Source of the DNA: an uncultured Lachnospiraceae bacterium
GTDB lineage: Bacteria > Bacillota > Clostridia > Lachnospirales > Lachnospiraceae
Assembly: GCA_900549665.1 (NCBI GenBank)
Contig: URPH01000002.1
Coordinates: 62,001-126,000 of the forward strand
DNA length: 64,000 nt
Direction: 5' to 3'
In this document: piece by piece, positions 1 to 7,643 of the stretch
How positions within the stretch are numbered: the stretch's first letter is position 1
How the letters are laid out: every line of letters starts with the position of its first letter
Notes under the pieces: generated by a model
Databases searched by the model: none
What the model was told of the DNA's origin: nothing
Seen by the model: the letters and a program-made list of their open reading frames with translations, nothing else
Program-made: the position numbers and the translations under genes

Positions 1-112
1 TTCCGCCATGTTCTTTTCCGACCGGTTCACTGACAATGGACAAACCGGCTGCAACTCTATGTATACCAAGAGGATATAATTCCCCTTTTATAATTTGTAA
101 TCTATATTCCAC
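1..112 (-). CDS. 5' end of a protein running off the window (possibly an amylase-family glycogen/pullulan enzyme)
   Basis: Only the first 37 codons are present. The start is a GTG at 112, chosen because an AGGAG sits 7 bases upstream (120-124). The visible N-terminus contains ELYPLGIHRVAAGLSIVSE. The 'YPLG...G..' pattern resembles the opening strand of the CBM48-like domain of glycogen-debranching or pullulanase-type proteins. That family call is a weak inference from 37 residues; nothing catalytic is in view. It is divergent from the DUF1292 gene, with 216 bases between them. Confidence 0.4.
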   Translation of the reverse strand, partial: MEYRLQIIKGELYPLGIHRVAAGLSIVSEPVGKEHGG

Positions 113-230
113 TCTTATTCTCCTGTAAATCAGATAAACTCCGTCACAATCATGTCACACTATCCAGAATTCAGGTTTATTATAACACACATCCCTGAAA
201 TAAAAAAGAATTTGTCCACAACCGCCGTCT

Positions 231-248
231 ATACTTTCCGCAAAGTAT
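231..248. promoter_or_regulatory. Palindrome upstream of the DUF1292 gene
   Basis: Seven-base arms ATACTTT/AAAGTAT flank a 4-base centre. The palindrome lies immediately upstream of a TACAAT that could be a -10 element (253-258), with no good -35 at 16-18 bases. It could be an operator in the divergent intergenic region or chance symmetry in AT-rich DNA. Confidence 0.3.
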
Positions 249-328
249 ATGATACAATTTAGGATAGTAACAGGCATCCTGATGCCTTTCAACAAAAACA
301 CGGACACATACACACAGGAGGACACATT

Positions 329-646
329 ATGGCTGATGAAAATACATTTGAAGAAATTGACGGGGAAGAAATGACCGTCACACTGGAGCTGGACGATGGC
401 GATGTAGACTGTGCCGTTGTTACCATTCTTACTGTTGATGAAAAGGATTATATCGCTCTGATGCCCTTGGACGAAAATGGTGAAAATGAAGATGGTGAGG
501 TCTGGTTTTACGGTTATAAAGAAAACAAGGATGATCCCAATGAAGAGCCGGAGCTGATCTACATTGAAGATGATGCAGAATATGAAAAGGTGGAAGAAGC
601 CTTTGATGAGTATCTGGATAATTGCGAATTTGACGAATTAATTTAA
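329..646 (+). CDS. DUF1292 family protein (YrzB-like)
   Basis: A 105-residue, very acidic cytoplasmic protein with no membrane segment. The pattern 'VTLELDDGDVDCAVVTILTV...YIALMPLDENGE...EVWFYGY...' is the compact beta-rich DUF1292 fold common in Firmicutes, whose function is unknown. The acidic C-terminus (EYEKVEEAFDEYLDN) is typical. AGGAGG at 316-321 is 7 bases from the ATG. It is a single-gene unit: a strong hairpin terminator begins 21 bases past the stop. In many Firmicutes this family sits near ruvX and alaS; that context is not seen here. Confidence 0.85.
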   Translation: MADENTFEEIDGEEMTVTLELDDGDVDCAVVTILTVDEKDYIALMPLDENGENEDGEVWFYGYKENKDDPNEEPELIYIEDDAEYEKVEEAFDEYLDNCEFDELI

Positions 647-666
647 TGAAACATGAATCCGTTATG

Positions 667-700
667 GCGGTGATAAGCTTTTTTCTTATCACCGCTTTTT
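667..700 (+). terminator. Intrinsic terminator of the DUF1292 gene
   Basis: A perfect 11-bp stem (667-677 with 685-695), 7-base loop, then TTTTT. It physically overlaps the last codons and stop of the convergent helicase gene, so the same bases are both terminator and coding sequence. Confidence 0.9.
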
Positions 701-2437
701 CTCTGTATTCTTTAACTCCTCCAAAAACGGAGATACCGTCTGACTCTTATCATGTAAAAGCCACAGGCTCTCCTTTGCCCTTGTCAATGCCACATAAAAC
801 ATCCGCCGCTCCTCTTCCAGTTCCTGTAATGTCAGCATTCTTCCATGCGGAACCTTTCCGTATTCCAGATTTGGCAGATACACCCGGTCAAATTCCAGTC
901 CCTTCGAGGCATGGTATGTCATAACCGTCACATGGCTGTTTTTCTGATCCGTTTTCTGTTCTGCTTCATATTCCTTTTGCAAGGCAGAAGGATCATTGCA
1001 TTTTTTTAACCGTTCAAGAAACAATTCAAATGCCTGATCCGTACCGGTTCCCGGACGTGTCTTTACACCGGATTTATAATAAGCTTCATATCCCATGGCC
1101 TTGTAAATATATCTGGCCTGACCAGCCATATCCAGTCCTTTGGCAAACGCCACCTGCCTTTCCAGCTCCACCAGTCTTTCCACTACCCAGCTTTTCCCCA
1201 TGGCACGCTTTTTCAACTTGGCAAAATCAATCACCGGTTCCGATAAAATCCCATAAGGGATATACCTCACCGGCTTATTCATGATCTTAATAAAATCCGA
1301 TCTTTTATACCCTTCATTAAAAAAAGCAAGATATGAAAGCAGATCCAGTGCCAATATCGTATCTTCTCTTTGTCCCTGCCCGATATTCTGGTAGGCATAT
1401 ACCTGTCTGTTGGTGCGCAAAAGAACGGCCTGCGTCTTATCCGGATACTGATCATGATATTGAAAGACAGCCTCCCGAATCGTCATAAATTCCTCTTTTG
1501 CCGATTGACAAGGTATTACCTTCAGACTGTCCGTCCGGTCACTGACAGCCTGTGGATGTTTTTCAAAACGGTCTTTATTATGGGCAATAAACCGCGATGA
1601 AAGTGCTACAATATCCCGGCTGCTTCTGTAATTATCGACCAGGCTGACGGTCTTTGCATCAAAATCCCGGATAAATTGGTTCATCAGTGCCGGATCCGAT
1701 CCCCGGAAGGAATAAATTGCCTGATCATCATCCCCTACTGCATAGATATTGTGGTTTGCACCAAGCAGACAGATTGTTTCATACTGCAGGCGGTTAATAT
1801 CCTGAAACTCATCGATCAGGATATGGGAAAACCGGTCCTGCCAGTATGACCGGAGCTTCCAATCCGACTTTAGCTGCTGATAACAAAGCTTAATCATATC
1901 GTCAAAATCAAGCTTTCCGTTTTCCTGCAGCCATTCTTCATATAAATGATAGATCTTCCGGTATTTTTCCGGCATTTTTTCATTTCGCTGCGACAAAGAA
2001 TCCGGAAACAGATTTTTAAACCGGCTGATTTCCTGCATACAGCATTCCGCTTCCTGTATCAGATCAACAGATGTATCATGGGAATTTTCATTTTTAATAA
2101 GATCTTTCAGCAGTAAGAAACGTTCCTTGTCGCCGGCAAGCTGATAGGCTTTATTGGGATTGGATAATTTCAGAATATGGTAAAAAACAGAATGAAAGGT
2201 ACCAAAGATCACATAAGAACAGGCGGGATTGGCGCTTACCGCTCTTTTTTGCATTTCCAGAGCAGCTGCTTTTGTAAAGGTGATCACAAGAATTTGATTG
2301 GCCGGAACGTGGCATTCAGATATGAGATAGATCATGTGATGTGTGATGACATATGTTTTTCCGGAGCCGGGCCCTGCTAAGACAAGCAGTGGCCCGGCCT
2401 TGGATTGTATTGCTTTTAATTGCTCTTTATTGGGCAT
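689..2437 (-). CDS. UvrD/Rep-type superfamily 1 DNA helicase (short form)
   Basis: An ATP-dependent 3'-5' DNA helicase, 582 residues, clearly shorter than PcrA/UvrD (about 720-750). All core motifs are visible: Walker A AGPGSGKT near residue 21, motif Ia TFTKAAALEMQ, motif II DEFQD, motif III GDDDQAIYSFRG, motif IV DNYRSS, motif V THAS-like 'TYHASKGLEFDRVYLP', and motif VI 'YVALTRAKESLWLL' near the C-terminus. The shortness comes from reduced 1B/2B subdomains, as in the small UvrD-like helicases of Clostridia, so I do not call it PcrA. Its ATG overlaps the 3' end of gltX by 11 bases without a clear ribosome site, suggesting coupled translation. Role in repair or plasmid/fork processing is inferred from the family only. 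Confidence 0.85.
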   Translation of the reverse strand: MPNKEQLKAIQSKAGPLLVLAGPGSGKTYVITHHMIYLISECHVPANQILVITFTKAAALEMQKRAVSANPACSYVIFGTFHSVFYHILKLSNPNKAYQLAGDKERFLLLKDLIKNENSHDTSVDLIQEAECCMQEISRFKNLFPDSLSQRNEKMPEKYRKIYHLYEEWLQENGKLDFDDMIKLCYQQLKSDWKLRSYWQDRFSHILIDEFQDINRLQYETICLLGANHNIYAVGDDDQAIYSFRGSDPALMNQFIRDFDAKTVSLVDNYRSSRDIVALSSRFIAHNKDRFEKHPQAVSDRTDSLKVIPCQSAKEEFMTIREAVFQYHDQYPDKTQAVLLRTNRQVYAYQNIGQGQREDTILALDLLSYLAFFNEGYKRSDFIKIMNKPVRYIPYGILSEPVIDFAKLKKRAMGKSWVVERLVELERQVAFAKGLDMAGQARYIYKAMGYEAYYKSGVKTRPGTGTDQAFELFLERLKKCNDPSALQKEYEAEQKTDQKNSHVTVMTYHASKGLEFDRVYLPNLEYGKVPHGRMLTLQELEEERRMFYVALTRAKESLWLLHDKSQTVSPFLEELKNTEKKR

Positions 2438-3899
2438 TTTTTAACAGTTCGATACCCTTTTTGATACGGGCGATCGATTCGTCCTTCCCAATGATCTCCA
2501 TAATCTCTGTTGCACCGGCAGGTGTCATCTGCTTGCCGGAAACAGCGGTACGGATCGGCCATAATACATAGCCGTTTTTGTATCCCTTGTCTGCGGTAAA
2601 TGCAGAAATTGCCGCATAAATACTGTCATTGGTATAATCATCCAGGGCTTCCAGTGTCGGAAGAATCTCTTCTAATACCTGTAAAGATGTCTCCGTATTG
2701 GTCTTCATCTTTTTGTGGGTATACATGGCAATATCATATTCGGGCAATTCCTCAAAGAAATCAATCAACGGAGGAATATCCGGGAAAATTTCGATTCTGG
2801 TCTTGACCATGGCTGCGATCTTTTTCAGATCCAGGTCTTTTTTGATCGCCTGTCTGATATAAGGCAGTGCTCTTTCATAAAACTTATCAAAATCCATGGC
2901 CTTGATATATTCACCGTTCATCCATTTCAATTTACCGTAATCAAATACAGCCGGTGACTTGGACATATGATGATAGTCAAAGGCTTTGATCAGTTCATCC
3001 AACGACATGATCTCTTTGTTGTCTGTGGGACTCCATCCAAGCAATGCGACAAAATTGACAACAGCTTCGGAAACAAAGCCCTGCTCGATCAGATCTTCAT
3101 AAGAAGAATGTCCGCATCGTTTGGATAATTTGTGATGCTCTTCATCGGTGATCAGAGGACAGTGTACATAAACAGGCACATCCCATCCGAAAGCCTCATA
3201 TAAGAGGTTGTACTTGGGTGAGGATGATAGATACTCATTGCCTCTGACAACGTGTGTAATGCCCATCAGATGATCATCTACCACGTTGGCAAAATTGTAA
3301 GTCGGAAATCCGTCTGACTTGATCAGAATCATATCATCAAGCTCATCATTGTTGACGGTAATATCACCATAAATATCATCATGGAAGGTGGTTGTACCTT
3401 CGGTCGGAACATTTTGTCTGATAACATAGGGCTTGCCGGCTGCCAGATTGGCCTCTACCTCTTCCCTGGATAATGACAGACAATGCTTGTCATAGACATT
3501 GATCTCTTTGGTTTCTCCATTTTCAAGCCGGATAACCTTGTGGCACTCTTCCAGTCTTTCTTTATCACAGAAGCAATAATATGCTTTGCCTTTTTCGATC
3601 AGCTCTTTGGCATATTTTAAATACAGTCCCTGCGCCTGACGCTCACTCTGTACATAAGGGCCATATCCTTTATCCTTGTCCGGTCCCTCATCATGCACCA
3701 GTCCGGTTGCAGCCAGAGTACGCTTGATAATATCAACAGCACCCTCAACTTCTCTTTCCTGATCTGTATCCTCAATACGTAAAATAAAATCTCCGCCCTC
3801 ATGCTTGGTGATCAGATAAGCATACAGAGCCGTGCGTAAATTGCCTACATGCATCCTTCCTGTCGGGCTTGGCGCAAAACGCGTTCTGATTTTTGTCAT
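2427..3899 (-). CDS. gltX: Glutamyl-tRNA synthetase
   Basis: Charges tRNA-Glu with glutamate in the cytoplasm; a class I synthetase of 490 residues, normal for a bacterial GluRS. The HIGH motif appears as PSPTGRMHVGNLRTALYAYL near residue 11 and the KMSKS loop as KLSKRCG near residue 245. The C-terminal half is the helical anticodon-binding domain. The start ATG shares one base with the stop of the upstream hydrogenase gene (TAATG), so the two are translationally coupled and must share a transcript. This is an unusual partnership for a tRNA synthetase. tRNA-Glu(CTC) is also in this window but far away at 60241. No second GluRS/GlnRS copy is in the window. Confidence 0.96.
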   Translation of the reverse strand: MTKIRTRFAPSPTGRMHVGNLRTALYAYLITKHEGGDFILRIEDTDQEREVEGAVDIIKRTLAATGLVHDEGPDKDKGYGPYVQSERQAQGLYLKYAKELIEKGKAYYCFCDKERLEECHKVIRLENGETKEINVYDKHCLSLSREEVEANLAAGKPYVIRQNVPTEGTTTFHDDIYGDITVNNDELDDMILIKSDGFPTYNFANVVDDHLMGITHVVRGNEYLSSSPKYNLLYEAFGWDVPVYVHCPLITDEEHHKLSKRCGHSSYEDLIEQGFVSEAVVNFVALLGWSPTDNKEIMSLDELIKAFDYHHMSKSPAVFDYGKLKWMNGEYIKAMDFDKFYERALPYIRQAIKKDLDLKKIAAMVKTRIEIFPDIPPLIDFFEELPEYDIAMYTHKKMKTNTETSLQVLEEILPTLEALDDYTNDSIYAAISAFTADKGYKNGYVLWPIRTAVSGKQMTPAGATEIMEIIGKDESIARIKKGIELLKNAQ

Positions 3900-5404
3900 T
3901 ATTCTATTTCCTCCTGTTTCATATCATCCATAGACGGAAGCTTGTTAGCAGATTCAGCCTTAAAGGTATTAACAGCCTTGGTCGCCTGCGGAATGGCGAT
4001 ACAGGTACCTGCTCCGGCAACACAACCGCCGGGACATGCCATACCTTCGATCAGACAGCCATTCTTTTTACCTACCTTGGCAAGCATCAGCATCTTTTTA
4101 CATTCGGCAAGACTTTCCGCATGCTCAATATTGACCTCGACATCCGGATAATATTCCCGGATAACGGCCTCGATTGCACTTGCCACACCACCGGCTACAC
4201 CGTATCCACGACCGGCTCCGGTAGCGCGTTCATCAATCTCATCATCCTCAATCTCGGAAGGTACAATGCCCTTGGCTTCAAACATTCCACTCAGTTCTTC
4301 AAAGGTTATTACAAAATCCACATCAGAACGTACTGTCCGGCGGGATGCCTCCAGCTTTTTGGAAGCACAGGGGCCGATAAATACGATCTTGGCATCCGGA
4401 TGTTCTTTTTTGATCACTCTGGCAGTTGCCACCATCGGTGTCAGCTCATTGGAAATATTGCCAATGGTCTCCGGGAAAAACTTTTTCGCAAGCATTGACC
4501 ATGATGGACAGCAGCTTGTCAATAAAAACGGAAGCTCTTTGGTCGCAACCTTTTCTACATAATGATGCGCCTCTGCCATGGCACCCATATCTGCACCGAT
4601 CGCTGTTTCATAGATATCGGCAAAGCCTAAAAGCTTTAATGCCTTTTTCAATTTACCGGGAGTCACATTGGGACCGAACTGACCGACAAATGCGGGAGCC
4701 ACCTGCGCAATGATCTGCGCTCCGCTCTGGATTGCACGAATCAGCTGGAATATCTGTGATTTGTCGGCAATAGCACCAAATGGACAGCTTACCATACACT
4801 GTCCGCAGGAAACGCACATTTCACTGTCAATACATGCACGCCCGTAAGCATCATTTTTGATGGCATTGACACCACAGGCTGCCGAACAGGGACGCACCTG
4901 ATGGGAAATGGCATCATAAGGACACACAGCCTTGCATTTACCACATTTGATACATTTTTCCGGATCAATGTGTGACTTGCCGTGGACCATAGTGATTGCG
5001 CCACGGGGGCATACCTCCCGGCACGGATGCGCGGTACATCCCATACAACGGTCTGTCACGATATAAGCATTTTCCGGACATTTATTGCATGCAGACGGAA
5101 TAACCTGCATAAGCGGCGGCTCATAATATTTTTCAGCAATATTACTTTCCTCTACACCCTCCGATATATGAACCGGTGCATTTTCCGGACGAAGCGACAT
5201 TCCCATGGCAAGACGTACACGCTCTCTGACAATCGCACGGTTCCTGTAGACATCATCTGCACTGTCCGGATCAATATTATCAATAATTTTATAAGGCAAT
5301 GCTTCCATATCATCTATCAGATTTTCTGAATCATATGCAAGCTTTGCAACCTCTTTAAATATTCTCCTTCGTGATTTGCGAACTTCAGTATCTATCCCTC
5401 TCAT
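3899..5404 (-). CDS. [FeFe]-hydrogenase, stand-alone, group B-like
   Basis: A 501-residue iron-only hydrogenase catalytic protein for reversible H2 formation. The N-terminal part has several Cys clusters for [4Fe-4S] centres (CNKCPENAY, CMGCTAHPCREVCP, CIKCGKCKAVCP, CVSCGQCMVSCP). The C-terminal H-cluster domain has all four ligands: TSCCPSW, GPCASKK, and ACPGGCVAGAG. Relative to well-studied group A enzymes (PGW, MPC, GGGQP), these motifs read PSW, GPC and GAGTC, which fits the less studied group B. The start at 5404 is fixed by AGGAGGT at 5410-5416 and because the longer frame would run through the upstream terminator. No NADH- or ferredoxin-binding partner subunit is adjacent, so ferredoxin is the likely partner (inference). 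A Rex-like operator overlaps its promoter. Confidence 0.9.
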   Translation of the reverse strand: MRGIDTEVRKSRRRIFKEVAKLAYDSENLIDDMEALPYKIIDNIDPDSADDVYRNRAIVRERVRLAMGMSLRPENAPVHISEGVEESNIAEKYYEPPLMQVIPSACNKCPENAYIVTDRCMGCTAHPCREVCPRGAITMVHGKSHIDPEKCIKCGKCKAVCPYDAISHQVRPCSAACGVNAIKNDAYGRACIDSEMCVSCGQCMVSCPFGAIADKSQIFQLIRAIQSGAQIIAQVAPAFVGQFGPNVTPGKLKKALKLLGFADIYETAIGADMGAMAEAHHYVEKVATKELPFLLTSCCPSWSMLAKKFFPETIGNISNELTPMVATARVIKKEHPDAKIVFIGPCASKKLEASRRTVRSDVDFVITFEELSGMFEAKGIVPSEIEDDEIDERATGAGRGYGVAGGVASAIEAVIREYYPDVEVNIEHAESLAECKKMLMLAKVGKKNGCLIEGMACPGGCVAGAGTCIAIPQATKAVNTFKAESANKLPSMDDMKQEEIE

Positions 5405-5420
5405 CTGATACCTCCTATAT

Positions 5421-5438
5421 TTGTTAATATTTTGACAC
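5421..5438 (-). promoter_or_regulatory. Candidate Rex (redox) operator at the hydrogenase promoter
   Basis: The 18-mer, read on the plus strand, is TTGTTAA-TATT-TTGACAC. The Clostridial Rex consensus is TTGTTAA-N4-TTAACAA, so the left half is perfect and the right half matches 5 of 7. It covers the probable -10 of the hydrogenase promoter, the expected position for NADH-relieved repression. Rex control of hydrogenase and fermentation genes is established in Clostridia; its presence here is inference. Confidence 0.5.
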
Positions 5439-5457
5439 AAACACATCAGAAAATCAA
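5429..5457 (-). promoter_or_regulatory. Probable promoter of the hydrogenase-gltX-helicase unit
   Basis: TTGATT (5452-5457), 17-base spacer, CAAAAT (5429-5434), read on the minus strand. The -10 is poor, which suits a regulated promoter. It lies between the upstream terminator and the ribosome site, 25 bases from the start codon. Confidence 0.45.
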
Positions 5458-5467
5458 GACAGGCAAC

Positions 5468-5500
5468 AGAAAAACTGCCAGGCATACATTGCCCGGCAGT
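5468..5500 (-). terminator. Intrinsic terminator of the zinc-ribbon/SHOCT gene
   Basis: 11-bp stem with one G-U pair (5474-5484 with 5490-5500), 5-base loop, followed on the minus strand by TTTTTCTGTT. It separates the upstream gene from the hydrogenase unit and rules out the longer hydrogenase start. Confidence 0.85.
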
Positions 5501-5548
5501 CATACTTTTGTTGTTTTAAATCATGAATACTGTCAAAAGCCTCTTTTA

Positions 5549-6238
5549 TTAGAAAATACTAACAAGCTTTTTCTTTTCTTCGATGTATTCCTCTTCACTC
5601 AGAATACCATTGTCTCTCAATACTTTTAACTTTTTGATCTTGGTCTCGAACTCTGACAGATCTTCTGCCATACCTGACAATGCAACAGTAGATACATCTT
5701 CATCACGTGCTGCCGGTGTCGGAATTGCTGCCGGAGCCGGTGCCACTGTCGGTGTCGGTGCTGAAGGTGCGGGGGCTGCAACAGGTGCTGAACCACCACC
5801 AACCGGTGCAAGACCTTTCTGCTGACGAATACGATCCGTCAGGGTCTCTGCTTTCGTCTTGGCATCCTTAATTGCTGCCGCAAATCCGGCCATATCATCC
5901 AGAGCGGGCAGATACAGATATCTCACAAATTTGGTTGCGGGATTCTCGATTGTTACCATCATTGCCTTTTTACCGGAATATGTAGTCTCATCAACAGATT
6001 TAACATTTAACAGATAATGAGATACATTGTCCACTCTTGTATTTAATCCCTTCGGATTATCAGACATAGGCAATCTTCCGCTGATTCGGAGATTTGATAC
6101 AGCAACTCTTAAATCTTCGGACTTGCCAATGAAACCTGCTTTAAAAGACCATTCTTTCTGAAATATGATTTTTTCAAGTCGAATACACTGGTTGCATACT
6201 TCGCCAGCTGATTCACCACCACAGATTAAACATTTCAT
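5549..6238 (-). CDS. Zinc-ribbon, Pro/Ala-linker and C-terminal SHOCT-type protein
   Basis: A 229-residue cytoplasmic protein I cannot name. Three parts are visible. The N-terminus has two CxxC pairs (CLICGG, CNQC), a zinc ribbon. A middle region of about residues 30-125 reads like a PH-like fold ('MMVTIENPATKFVRYLYLPAL'). After a Pro/Ala-rich linker of roughly 45 residues comes a SHOCT-type helix pair (DNGILSEEEYIEEKKKLV) at the end. SHOCT modules are short oligomerising tails often found on membrane- or phage-linked proteins; their partners are unknown. It has its own promoter and terminator, and is divergent from cotJABC. GGGAG lies 9 bases before the ATG. Confidence 0.7.
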   Translation of the reverse strand: MKCLICGGESAGEVCNQCIRLEKIIFQKEWSFKAGFIGKSEDLRVAVSNLRISGRLPMSDNPKGLNTRVDNVSHYLLNVKSVDETTYSGKKAMMVTIENPATKFVRYLYLPALDDMAGFAAAIKDAKTKAETLTDRIRQQKGLAPVGGGSAPVAAPAPSAPTPTVAPAPAAIPTPAARDEDVSTVALSGMAEDLSEFETKIKKLKVLRDNGILSEEEYIEEKKKLVSIF

Positions 6239-6313
6239 ACGTTTTCACTCCCTATATCTAATATTTTAATTCTCTAAAATAAATCTCTTTTTATGGATTT
6301 ATATACTACTTTT

Positions 6314-6342
6314 ATTATAAGCATGGAATAAAAATTTGTAAA
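6314..6342 (-). promoter_or_regulatory. Sigma-A promoter of the SHOCT gene
   Basis: TTTACA (6337-6342), exactly 17 bases, TATAAT (6314-6319) on the minus strand. This leaves a leader of about 70 bases before the start at 6238. Confidence 0.7.
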
Positions 6343-6458
6343 CAGCAAACTTAGATTATTATACAGATTATTTTAAAATATATCTGACAAATCTGCTTTA
6401 TTGTATTAATTGTATCACATTTTCTAACTTTTAGGCAAGAACCTGCAAATTCTTTTTG

Positions 6459-6466
6459 CATACAAT
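6459..6466 (+). promoter_or_regulatory. Sigma-E-type -10 element of cotJABC
   Basis: CATACAAT is an exact match to the sigma-E -10 consensus CATACAHT and sits 28 bases before the cotJA start at 6495, a sensible distance. The -35 region has no clear KMATATT at 14-15 bases, so the call rests on the -10 and on the known sigma-E dependence of cotJ in Bacillus. Confidence 0.5.
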
Positions 6467-6494
6467 ACCAATAAAGCAAAAAGGAAGCACAAAA

Positions 6495-6662
6495 ATGAAA
6501 GATTCTGATTTTTTAAAAACAAAAACAGATTTTCCGGTCGGCATGGCCTATGTTCCCTGGCAGAAAATGGAACATATTTATGAAAATCTGGATGAAGCCT
6601 TTTCCATCGGCACCATTTTCCCGGAATTAAATAAGCCCTTTGAGGGGAGGCGTCTGAAATGA
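6495..6662 (+). CDS. cotJA: Spore coat-associated protein CotJA
   Basis: A 55-residue protein with the short CotJA core 'FPVGMAYVPWQKMEHIYENLDEAFSIGTIFPELNKPF'. In Bacillus the cotJ products are made in the mother cell under sigma-E and are incorporated into the spore coat, with CotJA needed for CotJC assembly. The ATG at 6495 is chosen over an upstream in-frame ATG at 6456 because AAGGAAG is 8 bases before it and the sigma-E-like -10 overlaps the longer start. Its stop overlaps the cotJB start (ATGA). Confidence 0.88.
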   Translation: MKDSDFLKTKTDFPVGMAYVPWQKMEHIYENLDEAFSIGTIFPELNKPFEGRRLK

Positions 6663-6952
6663 TGTATGCCAATTCTGTTTCATTCTCCAACAAAGGAAAG
6701 CAACAACAGCTGTTAAAAGAAATTTCCATGGTGGATTTTGCCATCGTGGAATTAACAGAATATCTCGACACACATCCTGACGATGAAGACGCTGTCTCTT
6801 ATGTCAAACAATATATAGCCATTTTACGCAAGCTGAAAGAAGAATACGCTTCTTTATACGGTCCCTTAACGCTCTACGATTCAACTTATTCCAAAAACAC
6901 AGACTGGGTATGGGCGAAAATGCCGTTACCTTGGGAAGGAGGTGCCAAATAA
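6659..6952 (+). CDS. cotJB: Spore coat protein CotJB
   Basis: 97 residues, mostly helical, with the CotJB signature of an N-terminal helix 'LLKEISMVDFAIVELTEYLDTHPDDEDA' (two Asp/Glu-rich turns) and a C-terminal aromatic-proline tail ending 'WVWAKMPLPWEGGAK'. It overlaps cotJA by 4 bases (ATGA) and abuts cotJC with no gap, so the three are one translationally coupled operon. The first codons are ATG ATG, and either could serve. Confidence 0.9.
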   Translation: MMYANSVSFSNKGKQQQLLKEISMVDFAIVELTEYLDTHPDDEDAVSYVKQYIAILRKLKEEYASLYGPLTLYDSTYSKNTDWVWAKMPLPWEGGAK

Positions 6953-7561
6953 ATGTGGAATTATGAAAAAAGACTGCAGTTTCCCATCAATATAACAACG
7001 CCCAATGCGGAAATTGCCAAGATCATCATCTCCCAGTACGGTGGACCCGATGGCGAGCTGGGTGCATCCATGCGCTATTTATCCCAGCGCTATACCATCC
7101 CTTATAAAGAGATCGCCGGACTGCTTACCGATATCGGTACAGAGGAGCTGGCGCATTTTGAAATGATCGGCGCCATTGTCTATCAGCTGACCAAGAACCT
7201 GAGCATGGAGGATATTGAAAAACAGGGGTTTGCTCCCTACTATGTGGATCACACTCTGGCTCTCTGGCCGCAGGCTGCCGGTGGCATTCCGTTTAATGCC
7301 TGCGAATTTCAGTCAAAGGGTGATATCATTACAGACCTTACCGAGGATCTTGCGGCAGAACAGAAAGCCCGCACAACCTATGACAACATCCTGCGCCTGG
7401 TAAAGGATCCTGAGGTCTGTGCACCGATCCGCTTCTTACGGGAAAGAGAAATTGTCCACTTCCAGCGTTTCGGTGAAGCTTTGCGAAAAGTACAGGAGGA
7501 TCTGGATCCCGTCAACTTCTACCTGTACAATCCGGAATTTGATAAAAAGCCCGGAAAATAG
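6953..7561 (+). CDS. cotJC: CotJC, manganese catalase-type spore coat protein
   Basis: 202 residues of the non-haem, dimanganese catalase family. Metal-ligand pairs are visible in 'GTEELAHFEMIG' (E..H, near residue 65) and 'REREIVHFQRFGEAL' (E..H, near residue 164), consistent with a four-helix di-metal bundle. GGAGG at 6938-6942 lies in the cotJB 3' end. In the spore coat it is expected to protect against peroxide; catalytic activity of this copy is not shown by sequence alone. The C-terminus is short, as in other CotJC proteins. A bidirectional terminator follows. Confidence 0.93.
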   Translation: MWNYEKRLQFPINITTPNAEIAKIIISQYGGPDGELGASMRYLSQRYTIPYKEIAGLLTDIGTEELAHFEMIGAIVYQLTKNLSMEDIEKQGFAPYYVDHTLALWPQAAGGIPFNACEFQSKGDIITDLTEDLAAEQKARTTYDNILRLVKDPEVCAPIRFLREREIVHFQRFGEALRKVQEDLDPVNFYLYNPEFDKKPGK

Positions 7562-7597
7562 GTCATTTCCGTGAAATTCACACAGTTTATACAGAAT

Positions 7598-7642
7598 AAA
7601 AACGAGGAAACAAAGGTTTATTCCTGCGTTTCCCCGTTTTAT
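7598..7642. terminator. Bidirectional terminator between cotJC and the tmRNA-distal gene
   Basis: 11-bp stem (7601-7611 with 7628-7638), with one wobble on the minus strand and one mismatch on the plus strand, and T tracts on both sides. It lies between convergent cotJC and the minus-strand gene ending at 7644. Confidence 0.75.
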
Positions 7643-7643
7643 T

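Noticed and set aside
3893..4498. Plus-strand frame of 201 codons opposite the hydrogenase
   Set aside because: No ribosome site or family match; the minus-strand hydrogenase is certain.
5405..5503. Longer N-terminus for the hydrogenase starting at 5503
   Set aside because: It would translate through the upstream intrinsic terminator and lacks a ribosome site; AGGAGGT supports 5404.
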